The translations under genes were made by a program, and so were the position numbers. This document shows, piece after piece, positions 1 to 9,001 of a DNA stretch of 38,819 bases. The notes beneath the pieces were generated by a model. The model worked only from the letters and a program-made list of their open reading frames with translations, searched no databases and was not told where the DNA came from. Source of the stretch: Oerskovia rustica (lineage in GTDB: Bacteria; Actinomycetota; Actinomycetes; Actinomycetales; Cellulomonadaceae); NCBI RefSeq assembly GCF_014836555.1, contig NZ_JACSQQ010000014.1, positions 1-38,819 on the forward strand, read 5' to 3'. Position 1 is the stretch's first letter, and each line of letters starts with the position of its first letter.

Positions 1-54
1 AGATGCGGCCATCTGGGGTGGCTCCCCTGTCCTCGACCCCACGTGGCCGCATCT
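1..54. repeat. Long inverted repeat inside the E2 linker
   Basis: An 11-bp perfect inverted repeat (AGATGCGGCCA at 1-11, TGGCCGCATCT at 44-54) encloses a second pair of arms (GGGGT at 15-19, ACCCC at 36-40), giving a long potential hairpin. It lies inside the coding sequence of the E2 linker, so it is not an ordinary terminator. It touches the window edge and may extend further. Confidence 0.6.
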
Positions 55-538
55 CGCCCGTGGAGCTCGCCGGCGATCGGCGTGCTCGCCGCGTGGGGCG
101 GCCCGATCGCTCGGGCCGCGCGCCGTACCCGACGAGGTTCGGCTGGGGCACGTCCTCGGCCGCGTCCTGCCCGCCGCCGGCCGCTCGCGCGTCCGACGCG
201 GCGCCGTCGGGCCCCCCGGCTGGTGCGTCCCCGTCCGCCGGACGCCCGGCTGACGTGGTGCCGCCGGGCGTGACGCCCCCCGACGCTCCCGCCTCGTCCG
301 GGACCTCGAACGTGACGAGCGGCTCGCCGACGTTGACCGTCTGCCCCGGCTCGGCGTGCAGGACCGTGACGACGCCCGCGTAGGGCGACGGGAGGTCGAC
401 CAGGGCCTTGGCCGTCTCGACCTCCGCGATGACCTGGTTGAGCTCGACCCGGTCGCCCGCAGCGACGTGCCAGCTCACGAGGTCGGACTCGGTGAGGCCC
501 TCGCCGAGGTCGGGCAGGAGGAACTCTCGCGTGGCCAT
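1..538 (-). CDS. 2-oxo acid dehydrogenase E2 (dihydrolipoamide acyltransferase), N-terminal part
   Basis: This is the E2 core subunit of a pyruvate or branched-chain 2-oxo acid dehydrogenase complex, which moves the acyl group from E1 to CoA on a lipoyl arm. Only the first 179 codons are in the window and the frame stays open to base 1. The translation starts [18 protein letters not shown] and has a complete lipoyl domain (residues 1-80) with the lipoyl lysine in [16 protein letters not shown] Gly/Ala/Pro-rich linker follows, then NLVGYG, which often precedes the E1/E3-binding domain in actinobacterial branched-chain E2 proteins. The catalytic domain lies outside the window. The ATG overlaps the E1 beta stop by one base (TGATG), so the two are translationally coupled. 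Confidence 0.9.
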   Translation of the reverse strand, partial: MATREFLLPDLGEGLTESDLVSWHVAAGDRVELNQVIAEVETAKALVDLPSPYAGVVTVLHAEPGQTVNVGEPLVTFEVPDEAGASGGVTPGGTTSAGRPADGDAPAGGPDGAASDARAAGGGQDAAEDVPQPNLVGYGARPERSGRPTRRARRSPASSTGEMRPRGVEDRGATPDGRI

Positions 539-1569
539 CACCGTGCCACCCCCTCGAACGGCGCGTACTCCGACGCCCCGTACGCCCCGCGCCCCAGGAC
601 ACGGTCCACGCCGTCGAGGATCCGGTCCAGGTCCGGGACCTGGTGCTGCTCGGCCTTGGCGGGCGGGTACGGGACGTCGTGCCCCGTGACGCGCACCGGT
701 GCGGCCTCGAGGTGGTCGAAGCAGCGCTCGGTCGCGGCGGCAGCGACCTCCGCCCCCAGACCCGCCTGGTGCGGGGCCTCGTGCGCGACGACCAGCCGAC
801 CCGTCTTGCGGACCGACGCCGCGACCGTCGCGTGGTCGATCGGCGAGAGCGAGCGCAGGTCCACGACCTCGATCGAGACGCCCTCGTCGGCGGCCGCGAC
901 CGCGGCGTCCCGGGCCGTCGTGACGAGCGACCCGAACGTCACCAGCGTGACGTCCGTGCCCGGCACGACGACGCGCGCCGCGTCCATGGGGTCGGCCGAG
1001 CGCAGGTCAGCCGCCTCGTTGACCTCGCCCTTGAGGTGGTAGCGGCGCTTGGGCTCGAAGAACACGACCGGGTCGTCGCACGCGATGGCCTGCTGGAGCA
1101 CGGTGTACGCGTCCTGCGGGTCGGAGACCGTCACGACGCGCAGGCCCGCGGTGTGCGCGAAGTACGCCTCGGGCGACTCCGAGTGGTGCTCGGCCGCCCC
1201 CAGGCCACCACCCACGGGGATGCGGATCGTGATCGGCAGGCGCACCGCGCCGCCCGTGCGGGCGTGCATCTTGGCGAGCTGGGACACGATCTGGTCGAAC
1301 GCGACGTACACGAACCCGTCGAACTGGATCTCGCACACGGGACGGTAGCCGCGGTACGCGAGCCCCACGGCCGTGCCGAGGATGCCCGACTCCGCGAGCG
1401 GCGTGTCGAGCACGCGACGCGGGCCGAACTCGGTCTGGAGGCCGTCCGTCACGCGGTACACACCGCCGAGGCGGCCGACGTCCTCGCCCATGACGACGAC
1501 CTTGTCGTCGTTCGCGAGCGAGCGGCGCAGGCCTGCGTTGAGGGCCTTGGCGAGCGTCAGGGTGGTCAT
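538..1569 (-). CDS. 2-oxo acid dehydrogenase E1 component, beta subunit
   Basis: This 343-aa protein is the beta subunit of the thiamine-diphosphate-dependent E1 decarboxylase. It has the usual family length and layout: [18 protein letters not shown] at the start, the pyrimidine-binding segment with [19 protein letters not shown], then a transketolase C-terminal domain with [17 protein letters not shown] and [18 protein letters not shown]. The ATG at 1569 is chosen because it overlaps the stop of E1 alpha as ATGA. It ends one base into the E2 start. The branched-chain (bkd) assignment is favoured over pyruvate because of the divergent Lrp-type regulator, but the sequence alone does not settle the substrate. 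Confidence 0.93.
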   Translation of the reverse strand: MTTLTLAKALNAGLRRSLANDDKVVVMGEDVGRLGGVYRVTDGLQTEFGPRRVLDTPLAESGILGTAVGLAYRGYRPVCEIQFDGFVYVAFDQIVSQLAKMHARTGGAVRLPITIRIPVGGGLGAAEHHSESPEAYFAHTAGLRVVTVSDPQDAYTVLQQAIACDDPVVFFEPKRRYHLKGEVNEAADLRSADPMDAARVVVPGTDVTLVTFGSLVTTARDAAVAAADEGVSIEVVDLRSLSPIDHATVAASVRKTGRLVVAHEAPHQAGLGAEVAAAATERCFDHLEAAPVRVTGHDVPYPPAKAEQHQVPDLDRILDGVDRVLGRGAYGASEYAPFEGVAR

Positions 1570-2759
1570 CGGGCACCGTCCTTCGCGTCGGAGGGGCTGG
1601 GGGCGCCGGTGCCTGGGGTGCTCGTGCCGGCGTCGGGCCCCGAGGAGTCGGCGAACCCCTCCAGGTACTGCGCGTATGCGGCACGCTCGGCCGCGAGCGC
1701 CGCGTGCGGCTCGGCGTACACGTGGTCGAAGATCGAGAGCGCGGACGGGTCCTCGAGCCCGATGCACCCGGCACGCAGCTCGGCCGCTGCCTGGTCGGCG
1801 ACACCCTGGACCCGCGTCTCCTCGGCCTCGGTCAGCAGGCCACGGTCGGTCAGGTAGGCCCGGTACCGGGAGATCGGGTCGCGTCCGGCCCACGTCTCGA
1901 GCTCGGCGGGGTCGCGGTAGCGCGTGGGGTCGTCGGCCGTGGTGTGCGGGCCCATGCGGTAGGTCACGGCCTCGATGAACGTGGAGCCGCCACCCGTGCG
2001 GGCCCGGTCGAGGGCCTCGTGCGTCACGGCGTGCACCGCGAGGACGTCGTTGCCGTCGACGCGCACGCCCGGCAGGCCGAAGCCCGCGGCACGGTCCACG
2101 AGCGGCACGGGCGACTGGAGCGTCACGGGCTCGGAGATCGCCCACTGGTTGTTCTGGCACAGGAACACCACGGGCGCCCGGTAGGTCGCAGCGAACACGA
2201 ACGCCTCGTTGACGTCGCCCTGGCTCATGGCGCCGTCGCCCAGGTAGGCGACCGCGACGGCGTCGGCCCCGTCGTTCTGGATGCCCATCGCGTAGCCCGT
2301 CGCGTGCAGCGTCTGCGCGCCGATGATGACCTGCGGCGTCGCCATGTTCACGGCGTACGGGTCCCAGCCCGACGCCGTCACACCTCGCCACACCCGCACG
2401 AGATCGACGAGCGCGACCCCCCGCGTGTACGCCACGGCGTGCTCGCGATAGCTGGAGAACACGAAGTCGTCGGCGCGCAGCGCCCGGCCCGAGCCGATCT
2501 GCGCGGCCTCCTGCCCCAGGAGCGGGGGCCACAGCGCGAGCTCGCCCTGTCGCTGGAGAGCCGTGGCCTCGGCGTCGATCCGACGCACCACGACCATGTC
2601 CTCGTACAGTCGAAGGGCCGCCGCGGGGTCTGCGTCGAGTCCTTCCAGCCACCGGTCCTGCTCCGCCGATCCGTGGCGTGCACCGGCCTCGTCGAGCACC
2701 TGGACGACGTCCTGTGTCGTCCGCGGCTCGACACGGCTGTCCACCTTGCTGGGCGTCAT
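1566..2759 (-). CDS. 2-oxo acid dehydrogenase E1 component, alpha subunit
   Basis: This 397-aa protein is the catalytic alpha subunit of E1, which decarboxylates a 2-oxo acid on thiamine diphosphate and passes the acyl group to E2 lipoate. The ThDP/Mg-binding motif runs from GDGAMSQGDVNEA at about residue 174 to the closing CQNN at 201-204. The conserved GQEAAQIGSG and FSSYREHA segments come before it, and a YRMGPHTTADDPTRYR phosphorylation-loop equivalent follows. The ATG at 2759 is preferred over upstream in-frame codons because GAGGTG lies just upstream. It is the first gene of a tightly overlapping E1a-E1b-E2 operon. The C-terminus is a Ser/Gly/Thr-rich tail. PdhA and BkdA1 are the alternative family names. 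Confidence 0.92.
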   Translation of the reverse strand: MTPSKVDSRVEPRTTQDVVQVLDEAGARHGSAEQDRWLEGLDADPAAALRLYEDMVVVRRIDAEATALQRQGELALWPPLLGQEAAQIGSGRALRADDFVFSSYREHAVAYTRGVALVDLVRVWRGVTASGWDPYAVNMATPQVIIGAQTLHATGYAMGIQNDGADAVAVAYLGDGAMSQGDVNEAFVFAATYRAPVVFLCQNNQWAISEPVTLQSPVPLVDRAAGFGLPGVRVDGNDVLAVHAVTHEALDRARTGGGSTFIEAVTYRMGPHTTADDPTRYRDPAELETWAGRDPISRYRAYLTDRGLLTEAEETRVQGVADQAAAELRAGCIGLEDPSALSIFDHVYAEPHAALAAERAAYAQYLEGFADSSGPDAGTSTPGTGAPSPSDAKDGAR

Positions 2760-2905
2760 CGCGTCACCTCGCGTCTGCTCCCGTGCTCGTCGTCGAGCAC
2801 CCCGCCGCTCACCGTCGAGCACCGGATACCGCGAACGTAGCCCCGCCCCGCACATGGCTCCAGTCATCGCGAAAAGGCTGCGCGTTCTGCTCCCGGATGT
2901 CGGGC

Positions 2906-2918
2906 TAGGCTGAACACT
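2906..2918 (+). promoter_or_regulatory. Candidate -10 element for a leaderless Lrp-type gene
   Basis: TAGGCT at 2906-2911 fits an actinobacterial -10 (TANNNT) and lies 7 nt before the GTG at 2919. No Shine-Dalgarno sequence is present. Transcription would begin at or next to the start codon. The -35 is not convincing. The 159-bp divergent region 2760-2918 also holds the dehydrogenase promoter, for which I could not fix elements. Confidence 0.45.
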
Positions 2919-3392
2919 GTGCGCAGCTACGATGCCGTCGACCTCGATCTCCTCGTCGCGCTCGCGAAGGACCCGCGCGGCACGATCGTCGCGCTGGCCG
3001 AGCGCCTGCGGCTCTCACGGAACACGGTGCACGCGCGCATGGCCCACCTCGAGGAGGCCGGGGCGTTCCTCGACTTCGACCGGCGCATCAGCCCGGAGTT
3101 CCTGGGCCACCCCCTGACCGCGTTCATCGAGGTCGAGGTCAAGCAGAAGGAGCTCAGCCGCATCGTGGCGACGCTCGCGGAGATCCCCGAGGTGCTCCAG
3201 GCGCACGGGCGCAGCGGTACCTCCGACCTGCGGGTCCTGGTCGCGTGCCGCACCACGGACCACCTGTTCCGCATCGACGCGGCGATCCTCGCGATCGACG
3301 GGGTCGAGCGCACCGAGACGTCGCTCTCGATGGGTGAGCTCATCCCGTACCGGGTGCGCCCGCTGATCGAGCGGGCGCGCAAGACCCTCTAG
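2919..3392 (+). CDS. Lrp/AsnC family transcriptional regulator
   Basis: This 157-aa protein has the typical Lrp/AsnC size and architecture. The N-terminal winged helix-turn-helix is at residues 5-50, with IVALAERLRLSRNTVHARM as helix-turn-helix. A RAM ligand-binding/oligomerisation domain follows (AFIEVEVKQKELSRIVATL, then SGTSDLRVLVACRT). The start is the GTG at 2919, directly after a -10-like hexamer and with no Shine-Dalgarno sequence. It is divergent from the E1a-E1b-E2 operon, the common arrangement in which an Lrp-type protein senses amino acids and controls branched-chain 2-oxo acid dehydrogenase genes. Control of that operon is inferred from position only. Confidence 0.93.
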   Translation: MRSYDAVDLDLLVALAKDPRGTIVALAERLRLSRNTVHARMAHLEEAGAFLDFDRRISPEFLGHPLTAFIEVEVKQKELSRIVATLAEIPEVLQAHGRSGTSDLRVLVACRTTDHLFRIDAAILAIDGVERTETSLSMGELIPYRVRPLIERARKTL

Positions 3393-3461
3393 GACGGGCG
3401 CCCGCCGGCCGGGCGGTCCGGCCGCCGGGCAGTGCCGCCGGGCGGTGCCACCGGGCCGCCC
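3393..3461. terminator. GC-rich convergent intergenic region with inverted repeats
   Basis: The 69 bp between the convergent Lrp-type gene and the giant membrane-protein gene are almost pure G/C and contain near-repeats of GCCGCCGGGC. GGGCGG (3440-3445) pairs with CCGCCC (3456-3461). A bidirectional terminator is likely, but there is no U-tract and the fold is not unique. Confidence 0.35.
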
Positions 3462-6400
3462 CTACCGCAGGTCGCGCAGGTACGCCGCGGCGCCGTCGAA
3501 CGCGGCCATGCGCCGCTCGTAGTACACCGCGATGATGAGCAGCAGCCCGCCCGCGGCCGTCAGCGTGAGCATCCACGGCCCGGCCGAGATGGCCGTGCCG
3601 AGCTGGCTCACGAACACCACGAGGATCTCGATCGGCAGCACCACGACGCCCAGCACGAACGGCGCGGCGAGGTGGAACCTGGTCCCGATCAGCACGGCCG
3701 CGAGCGCGAGCCCGACGACGAGCACGGCCCGCCACGTGCGGGCGTCGGTGTAGGTCGCGAGGACCGACGGGCCGAGCGTCGCCGCGATCCCCAGCGCGAG
3801 GGTGCGCCACGACCCGGCGTACCCGACGGGCCAGTCGGCGAGCCGGGGCCGCGCCACGACCGGCACGCCGACCGGCCCGCCGCCCGTCGTCGCGCCGCCC
3901 GACCCGCCAACCCCGGTCCCCGTCGACCCACCAGCGCCGGAGCCCCCGTCCCCCGCCCGGGCGACCGCCCGCGTCGTCGCCGCGAACGCCAGGTACCCCG
4001 CGACGAGCAGGCCCGCACCGAGCGGCAGCGAGAAGACCTCGACGCGCAGCTCGCGCGGGCTCCACGCCCCGATCGCGGCGGTGAGCGCGAGCGCCCACAC
4101 GAACCACGTGGGCGGCCACCGCAGGTCCTCGCGGCGCGTGGTCGCCACGGCCCGGCGCACGGTGTGCACGACGAGCACGAGCAGCGCGACCTCGACGAGC
4201 CACGCGAGGGCGATCACGGTCCAGCTCTCCCCCACGGCCCCGACCGGCCCGACGACGGCGAGCACCAGCGCGGGTGCGGCCCACCACCGGCGAAGGGTCG
4301 GGTCGAGCGGGTAGGGAGCGGCGCCGTCGGGCACCTCGGTCCCCCGGCCGGCGCCAACCCAGGGCGCGACCGCGGCGACGAGGCGGTCGCCCGCGAGCGC
4401 CGCGAGCGTGGCCCCCGCCGCGGACCAGGCGAGCGCGACGAGGTAGACGCGGGTCGGGTCTGCGGCCCCGGCCGCCTGGGTCGACTGGAGCGCCGCGACG
4501 AGCCCCGCGACCGACGCGAGGATCGCGGCGAGCGCGAGACGCGACGCGGCGTCGGCCGCCCAGGTCGCGTTCACGCGGGTGCCCCGCGTCGCGAGGCGGC
4601 GGGCCGTCTCACCGGCCGCGACGAGGACCAGGCCGAGGGCGAGGACCGTGGGGTTGCGCCACGTGTCCCCCTCGGGCACGAGGATCGACACGAGCAGCGA
4701 GGGCAGGACCAGCAGCCCGAGCCCGCACGCCGCCAGGTGCCGGCCCGTGGGCGAGCGCCGGGCCAGGAGCCCGCCGACGACCACGGTCGCGAGCGCGGGC
4801 GGCGCCGTGTACGCCTCGACGAGCCCCACGTCGAGCAGGGCGAGCAACGCCCACAGGGCGCCGACCCACAGCCCGCCCGCGACCCACCACGCCCAGCGGC
4901 GGTCCGGGCGGCCGGCGACGACCGCGGCCCCCGCACCGAGGACGAGGAGCACGACGGCAGTGGTCTCGGGGCCCGCCGCGACGCGCACCAGGGCGAGGAC
5001 GACCGTGAGGAACGCGGTCACGAGCACGCTGACCTCGACCGCACGTCCCGCGTCGAGCACGTGCCGGCCCGGGAGCCCGCGCGCGGTCAGGTACGCCTGG
5101 GCGGACGGTACCCCGACCACGGCCGCGGCGGTCAGTATCGCGACGAGCGGCAGCACCACGGGCGACGCGCTGCCGGGCACGAGCTCGGCGCCGAGGCAGA
5201 CCAGGACGACCGACGCCGTCGGGAGCAGGAGGCCTGCCGCGGCCACGCGGACCGCGCGCGCCATCTCGGCCCGTCGGGTCAGGACGAGCACGCCCTCGAG
5301 CGCGAGCATGGTCGCCGCCGCGGCGGCGGACCACCAGCTGCGCTCGTCGAGCACGGTCGCGACGCCCAGCAGGAAGGGCACCGACGTCGTGACGAGCACG
5401 GCCCACCACGACGGCTGCCCCACCGCACGGACCCGCGTGACGACGATCGCGACGACCGACGCCGTGACCGACACGACCGCGACGGCCTCGGTCGTGCCGA
5501 GGCCCGCCCAGCCGAGCGTCGTCCCGAGGACCAGCAGCGCGTACGCGTAGCCGACCCCCACGAGGAACGGGTGCACCAGGGCGGGCACCGTGCGGCGGGC
5601 GAACAGCAGCAGCGCGAGCACGACGGCGCCGCTCAGCACCACGGTCGGGCGCGCCGCCCAGGCCACGAGGGCAGTGAGCCCCGTCGCGACGAAGCCGCCC
5701 GTGAGCGCAGCGACGGCCCAGGCACCCAGGGGCCACTGGGCGCTGGGCGCCGGGGCGGGGGCCCCCGGGGTCGTCGACGTCGCGGCGGCCGCGGCGGCCG
5801 ACGCCCGGCGTGCCTGCGCGAACCGGCCCGCGACCACGAACAGTGCGAACGCCACGACCGCGAGGGCCGCGAAGCTCGTGACCGCGGCCCAGGCCGGGTG
5901 CAGCGCGACCCCGAGGGCGAGCACGAGCGCGGCCCACGGCGCGGAGTCGCCCGCGGCGCGCGCGAGCCCGGTCCGAGCGGGGACCGCCGGTGCGGTCGCC
6001 GCCGACGCGGCCTCGCGCGCCGCCTGGTGGGCGGTCTCCGGTCCGGACGCCTTCGGTGCCGCCGGTCCCAGGTCCAGGCGGCCGACCGCGAGCATCGCGA
6101 GCAGGAGGGCCGTGATGCCGACGAGCGCGGCCGTGGTCGCGGCGTCGTCGAGCGTCCCGACCTCGGCGAGGCGGTCCGTGGTGAACGACCACGAGGTGCC
6201 GGTCGGCCGGATCGTCGAGGCCGACACGAGCAGGCCGGTCAGCCCGTACGCCGCCGCGGGCAGCGCGGCGAGGCCGAGCACGGCCGACCCGCCGGCCACG
6301 AGCGCGGCGCGGGTCCGACGGTCGGCCCGGGCCCACGTCGCGACGCCGACCAGGACGGCTCCTGCGAGCAGCCCCGCGACGGGCACGCTCGCCAGCCACG

Positions 6401-7604
6401 TGGGGTGGGAGCCGACGCCGAGGAGCGCCCCCGCGAGGACCGTCGCCCCGCCCGTCGCGCTCCACCACGCACGCTGCCCCGTGAACCTTGCCAGCAGAAA
6501 GGCCGTGCCCGCGGCGAGCAGCACGAGCAGGGCGGCACCGCTCCAGCCCGGGACCCCGGGAAGCGGGGGCACGAGCAGCGCCAGCACGACACCGGTGGGG
6601 AACGTGAGGAACCGCACGACGTCGAGCACGGTCTGCTCGAGGGTCAGGGGCGACCCGAGCCGCTCGCGCGAGCGGCGCAGGAGAGGCAGGTCGAGCACGG
6701 TCACGAGCGAGGAGGCCAGGAGGGCGACCGAGAAGGCGGCGAAGGTCGACGCGGTCAGTCCGTCGAACGCTCCGGCGAGGACCACGGGCACGACCGGGCT
6801 GAGGATCAGGCCGGCCGCGACCCAGCTCCGCATGCGGACCGTGTTCCCGGCAGCCAGGAGCCCGACGACCACCAGGAGCAGCAGGGAGCCGCGTACGAGC
6901 GCCGGGTCGGCCCCGCCGAGCATGCGCGCGCTCACGACGAGCTCGACGTCGACGAGCAGCAGCACGACGGCGAGCGCCCCGATCGACTCGGCCGACGCGC
7001 CCATCCCACGCGTCCGCAGGAACGCGGCCGTCGCGAGCGCGAGGAGCGTCACGACGTCGGTGACGAGGGTGCGGACCGCAAGGTCGTCGGCGAGCGTGAA
7101 GAAGACGAACACGATCGTGGCGACCGCGAGCAGGCCCGCCCCGGCGCTCGCGAGGATGGGCTGGAGCCCGAGGCTCGACCGGGCGGGGGACGCCGGGGCC
7201 GGGGAACCAGTGGCTGCCGTGCCCGAGACGGCGACGGTCGTCGTCGGGCCGCCGGTGCGCACGGGCGACAGGGGACGCGAGGCGGCGGGGCGCGGGCGAC
7301 CGTCGGCCCTCGGTGCAGGAACGGCCGCCGGAGCGAGCCCGACGCTGTTCGCGACCGGACGGGTGCCTCGTTCCGGCGCGAGCCCGCGCTCGTCGGCCGT
7401 GCGGAGCGCACGCAGCGCCGAGGCCCGCCGTTCGAGCGCGAAGGCCGCCTCGCGCGACGCCCGCAGGACCTCGACGGCCCAGGGGCCGGTCAGGACCAGG
7501 CCGCAGTCACCGCAGCGGGTCGACGTCAGGACGGCTCCGCAGCCCGGGCAGGCGTGCTGGTCGCGAAGCCGCGACGTCGCGACCTCGACCCACTGTTCAC
7601 TCAT
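3462..7604 (-). CDS. Giant polytopic membrane protein with N-terminal zinc ribbon (SCO7613 C-terminal-domain type)
   Basis: This protein is about 1380 aa. Near the N-terminus a zinc ribbon is visible: CPGC at 19-22 and CGDC at 31-34. An Ala/Arg-rich helical segment and a Pro/Ala-rich linker follow. Nearly all the rest is a long series of hydrophobic helices (roughly thirty or more by eye) separated by short Arg- or Asp-containing loops. It ends with YYERRMAAFDGAAAYLRDLR. It resembles a large actinobacterial membrane-protein family annotated as SCO7613 C-terminal domain proteins, whose function is unknown. I chose the ATG at 7604 (MSEQWVEVA); a GTG two codons upstream is possible. It lies 63 bp downstream of the YibE/F gene on the same strand with no obvious terminator between, so co-transcription is plausible. 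Confidence 0.82.
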   Translation of the reverse strand: MSEQWVEVATSRLRDQHACPGCGAVLTSTRCGDCGLVLTGPWAVEVLRASREAAFALERRASALRALRTADERGLAPERGTRPVANSVGLAPAAVPAPRADGRPRPAASRPLSPVRTGGPTTTVAVSGTAATGSPAPASPARSSLGLQPILASAGAGLLAVATIVFVFFTLADDLAVRTLVTDVVTLLALATAAFLRTRGMGASAESIGALAVVLLLVDVELVVSARMLGGADPALVRGSLLLLVVVGLLAAGNTVRMRSWVAAGLILSPVVPVVLAGAFDGLTASTFAAFSVALLASSLVTVLDLPLLRRSRERLGSPLTLEQTVLDVVRFLTFPTGVVLALLVPPLPGVPGWSGAALLVLLAAGTAFLLARFTGQRAWWSATGGATVLAGALLGVGSHPTWLASVPVAGLLAGAVLVGVATWARADRRTRAALVAGGSAVLGLAALPAAAYGLTGLLVSASTIRPTGTSWSFTTDRLAEVGTLDDAATTAALVGITALLLAMLAVGRLDLGPAAPKASGPETAHQAAREAASAATAPAVPARTGLARAAGDSAPWAALVLALGVALHPAWAAVTSFAALAVVAFALFVVAGRFAQARRASAAAAAATSTTPGAPAPAPSAQWPLGAWAVAALTGGFVATGLTALVAWAARPTVVLSGAVVLALLLFARRTVPALVHPFLVGVGYAYALLVLGTTLGWAGLGTTEAVAVVSVTASVVAIVVTRVRAVGQPSWWAVLVTTSVPFLLGVATVLDERSWWSAAAAATMLALEGVLVLTRRAEMARAVRVAAAGLLLPTASVVLVCLGAELVPGSASPVVLPLVAILTAAAVVGVPSAQAYLTARGLPGRHVLDAGRAVEVSVLVTAFLTVVLALVRVAAGPETTAVVLLVLGAGAAVVAGRPDRRWAWWVAGGLWVGALWALLALLDVGLVEAYTAPPALATVVVGGLLARRSPTGRHLAACGLGLLVLPSLLVSILVPEGDTWRNPTVLALGLVLVAAGETARRLATRGTRVNATWAADAASRLALAAILASVAGLVAALQSTQAAGAADPTRVYLVALAWSAAGATLAALAGDRLVAAVAPWVGAGRGTEVPDGAAPYPLDPTLRRWWAAPALVLAVVGPVGAVGESWTVIALAWLVEVALLVLVVHTVRRAVATTRREDLRWPPTWFVWALALTAAIGAWSPRELRVEVFSLPLGAGLLVAGYLAFAATTRAVARAGDGGSGAGGSTGTGVGGSGGATTGGGPVGVPVVARPRLADWPVGYAGSWRTLALGIAATLGPSVLATYTDARTWRAVLVVGLALAAVLIGTRFHLAAPFVLGVVVLPIEILVVFVSQLGTAISAGPWMLTLTAAGGLLLIIAVYYERRMAAFDGAAAYLRDLR

Positions 7605-7667
7605 GCGCACATCATGGCGAACTCCCAGGGGCGCTCACCGGACCGTCCCGTGGGGTGTCGGTGCGGA

Positions 7668-8954
7668 TCAGGTGAAGGGCGTGCTCCGGGCGAGGGCGTC
7701 GGCCGGTCCGACCGGTCCGACGGCCCCGTCCGGCGCGGTACGTCCGGCAGGTTCCGTCCGCCCGGCAGGCTCCGTCGGTCCGGTCGGCTCGACGGGCACC
7801 CTGGACGCGGCCGGCTCGCTCGGTACCGTCACGGCCGCGATGGCCGTGGTGAGCGGGATCGCGAGCACGAGCCCGATCGACCCGACGAGCGTCCGCACCA
7901 CCTCCTCGGCGATCTCCCCCGACGTGAGGCTCGTGCCGAGCGCCTGGTCGGACAGCCAGACCGCCATGAGCAGGGGCAGGGCCGCGCCGACGTAGGCGAA
8001 CGCGATGGTGTAGACGGTCGAGGCGATGTGGTCCCGGCCGATGCGCATGGCCCGCGTGAAGAGCTCGCGCCGCGACGCCCAGGGCGCGAGGGCGCGCAGC
8101 TCCCACACGGTCGAGGCCTGGGTGATGGTCACGTCGTTGAGCACGCCCATGCCCGCGAGGACGATGCCGCAGACCGCGATGCCCTGCAGGTCGATCCCGG
8201 GGGCGTAGGACGGGAGCCACAGCGCCTCCTCGGACGTGAGCCCGGTGATGTGCGAGGTCGAGGCGCCCCACCATGCGAGGACAGCGGTGAGGACGAGGCC
8301 CACGAGGGTCCCGACCATCGCGGTCGAGGTGCGGACCGTGAACCCGTGCGCGACGTAGAGCACCACGAACATGACGGCCGACGACGTCACGAGCGCCACG
8401 TAGAGGACGTTCTGCCCGGCGAGGAGCGCGGGCAGCGTGAACTGCCCGATCGTCACGAGCGCGACCACGAGTCCTGCGAGCGCGGCCAGGCCGCGCAGCC
8501 TGGCGACCGCGAGCACGAGCGCCGCGTACGCGATCGCGAGCACGGCGATCGGTATCCCGCGCTCGAAGTCGAGGAACGCGTAGGGGGTGCTGCCGTCGCC
8601 CTCGGCCTGGGAGATGTAGAGCATCCGGAGGCGGTCGCCGACGTCGAAGCCGTGGTGGACGTACTCGGGCGGGGCCACGACCTCGGTCTCGGTGCCGTCG
8701 TCGAGACGGACGGGCACGAGCCCGGTCTCGACCTCGGCCTCGCCCGTGACGACACCGTGCACCACGTGGGTTCCCTGGGCTGTGAACGGGATCTGGTCGG
8801 GCAGGTCGGCGGCGCGGGGCCAGAGCGCGACGAGCCCGACGATCGTCAGGAGCAGCGCCGGCACGAGGATCGCCGCGAGGACGATCCTGACCCGCCGCGT
8901 CGCGGGCAGCGCCGGGCCGCTTCCGTGGGAGTGCCCGTGGGAGTGGTGGCTCAT
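7668..8954 (-). CDS. YibE/F family membrane protein with His-rich N-terminus
   Basis: This 428-aa protein belongs to the YibE/F-like family, whose function is poorly known. The N-terminus MSHHSHGHSHGSG carries five histidines in ten residues, a possible metal-binding tag. One membrane helix follows (about 22-45), then an extracytoplasmic beta-rich segment with VVHGVVTGEAEVE and VGDRLRMLYI, then about seven hydrophobic helices with GMGVLNDVTITQASTVWEL, the family's most conserved stretch. The C-terminus is a low-complexity Pro/Gly/Thr/Val tail encoded by short degenerate repeats. The ATG at 8954 is chosen for its GAAGGG ribosome-binding site; an in-frame extension to 8999 would overlap the probable promoter leader. 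A Zur-type box lies upstream at 9012-9028. Confidence 0.88.
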   Translation of the reverse strand: MSHHSHGHSHGSGPALPATRRVRIVLAAILVPALLLTIVGLVALWPRAADLPDQIPFTAQGTHVVHGVVTGEAEVETGLVPVRLDDGTETEVVAPPEYVHHGFDVGDRLRMLYISQAEGDGSTPYAFLDFERGIPIAVLAIAYAALVLAVARLRGLAALAGLVVALVTIGQFTLPALLAGQNVLYVALVTSSAVMFVVLYVAHGFTVRTSTAMVGTLVGLVLTAVLAWWGASTSHITGLTSEEALWLPSYAPGIDLQGIAVCGIVLAGMGVLNDVTITQASTVWELRALAPWASRRELFTRAMRIGRDHIASTVYTIAFAYVGAALPLLMAVWLSDQALGTSLTSGEIAEEVVRTLVGSIGLVLAIPLTTAIAAVTVPSEPAASRVPVEPTGPTEPAGRTEPAGRTAPDGAVGPVGPADALARSTPFT

Positions 8955-9001
8955 GACGCCCTTCGGATCAGCCGGTCGGGCGCACGCCCAGGAACTCACC
9001 C

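Noticed and set aside
538-2652. A 704-aa minus-strand frame that would fuse sequence upstream to E1 beta
   Set aside because: Its first half is low-complexity Arg/Gly out-of-frame translation of E1 alpha. Real E1 beta begins at the ATG at 1569, which overlaps the E1 alpha stop.
7680-7800. Short degenerate repeats (GGTCCGACCG-like) at the end of the YibE/F gene
   Set aside because: They encode the low-complexity Pro/Gly/Thr/Val tail in frame, so they are ordinary coding repeats and not a separate element.
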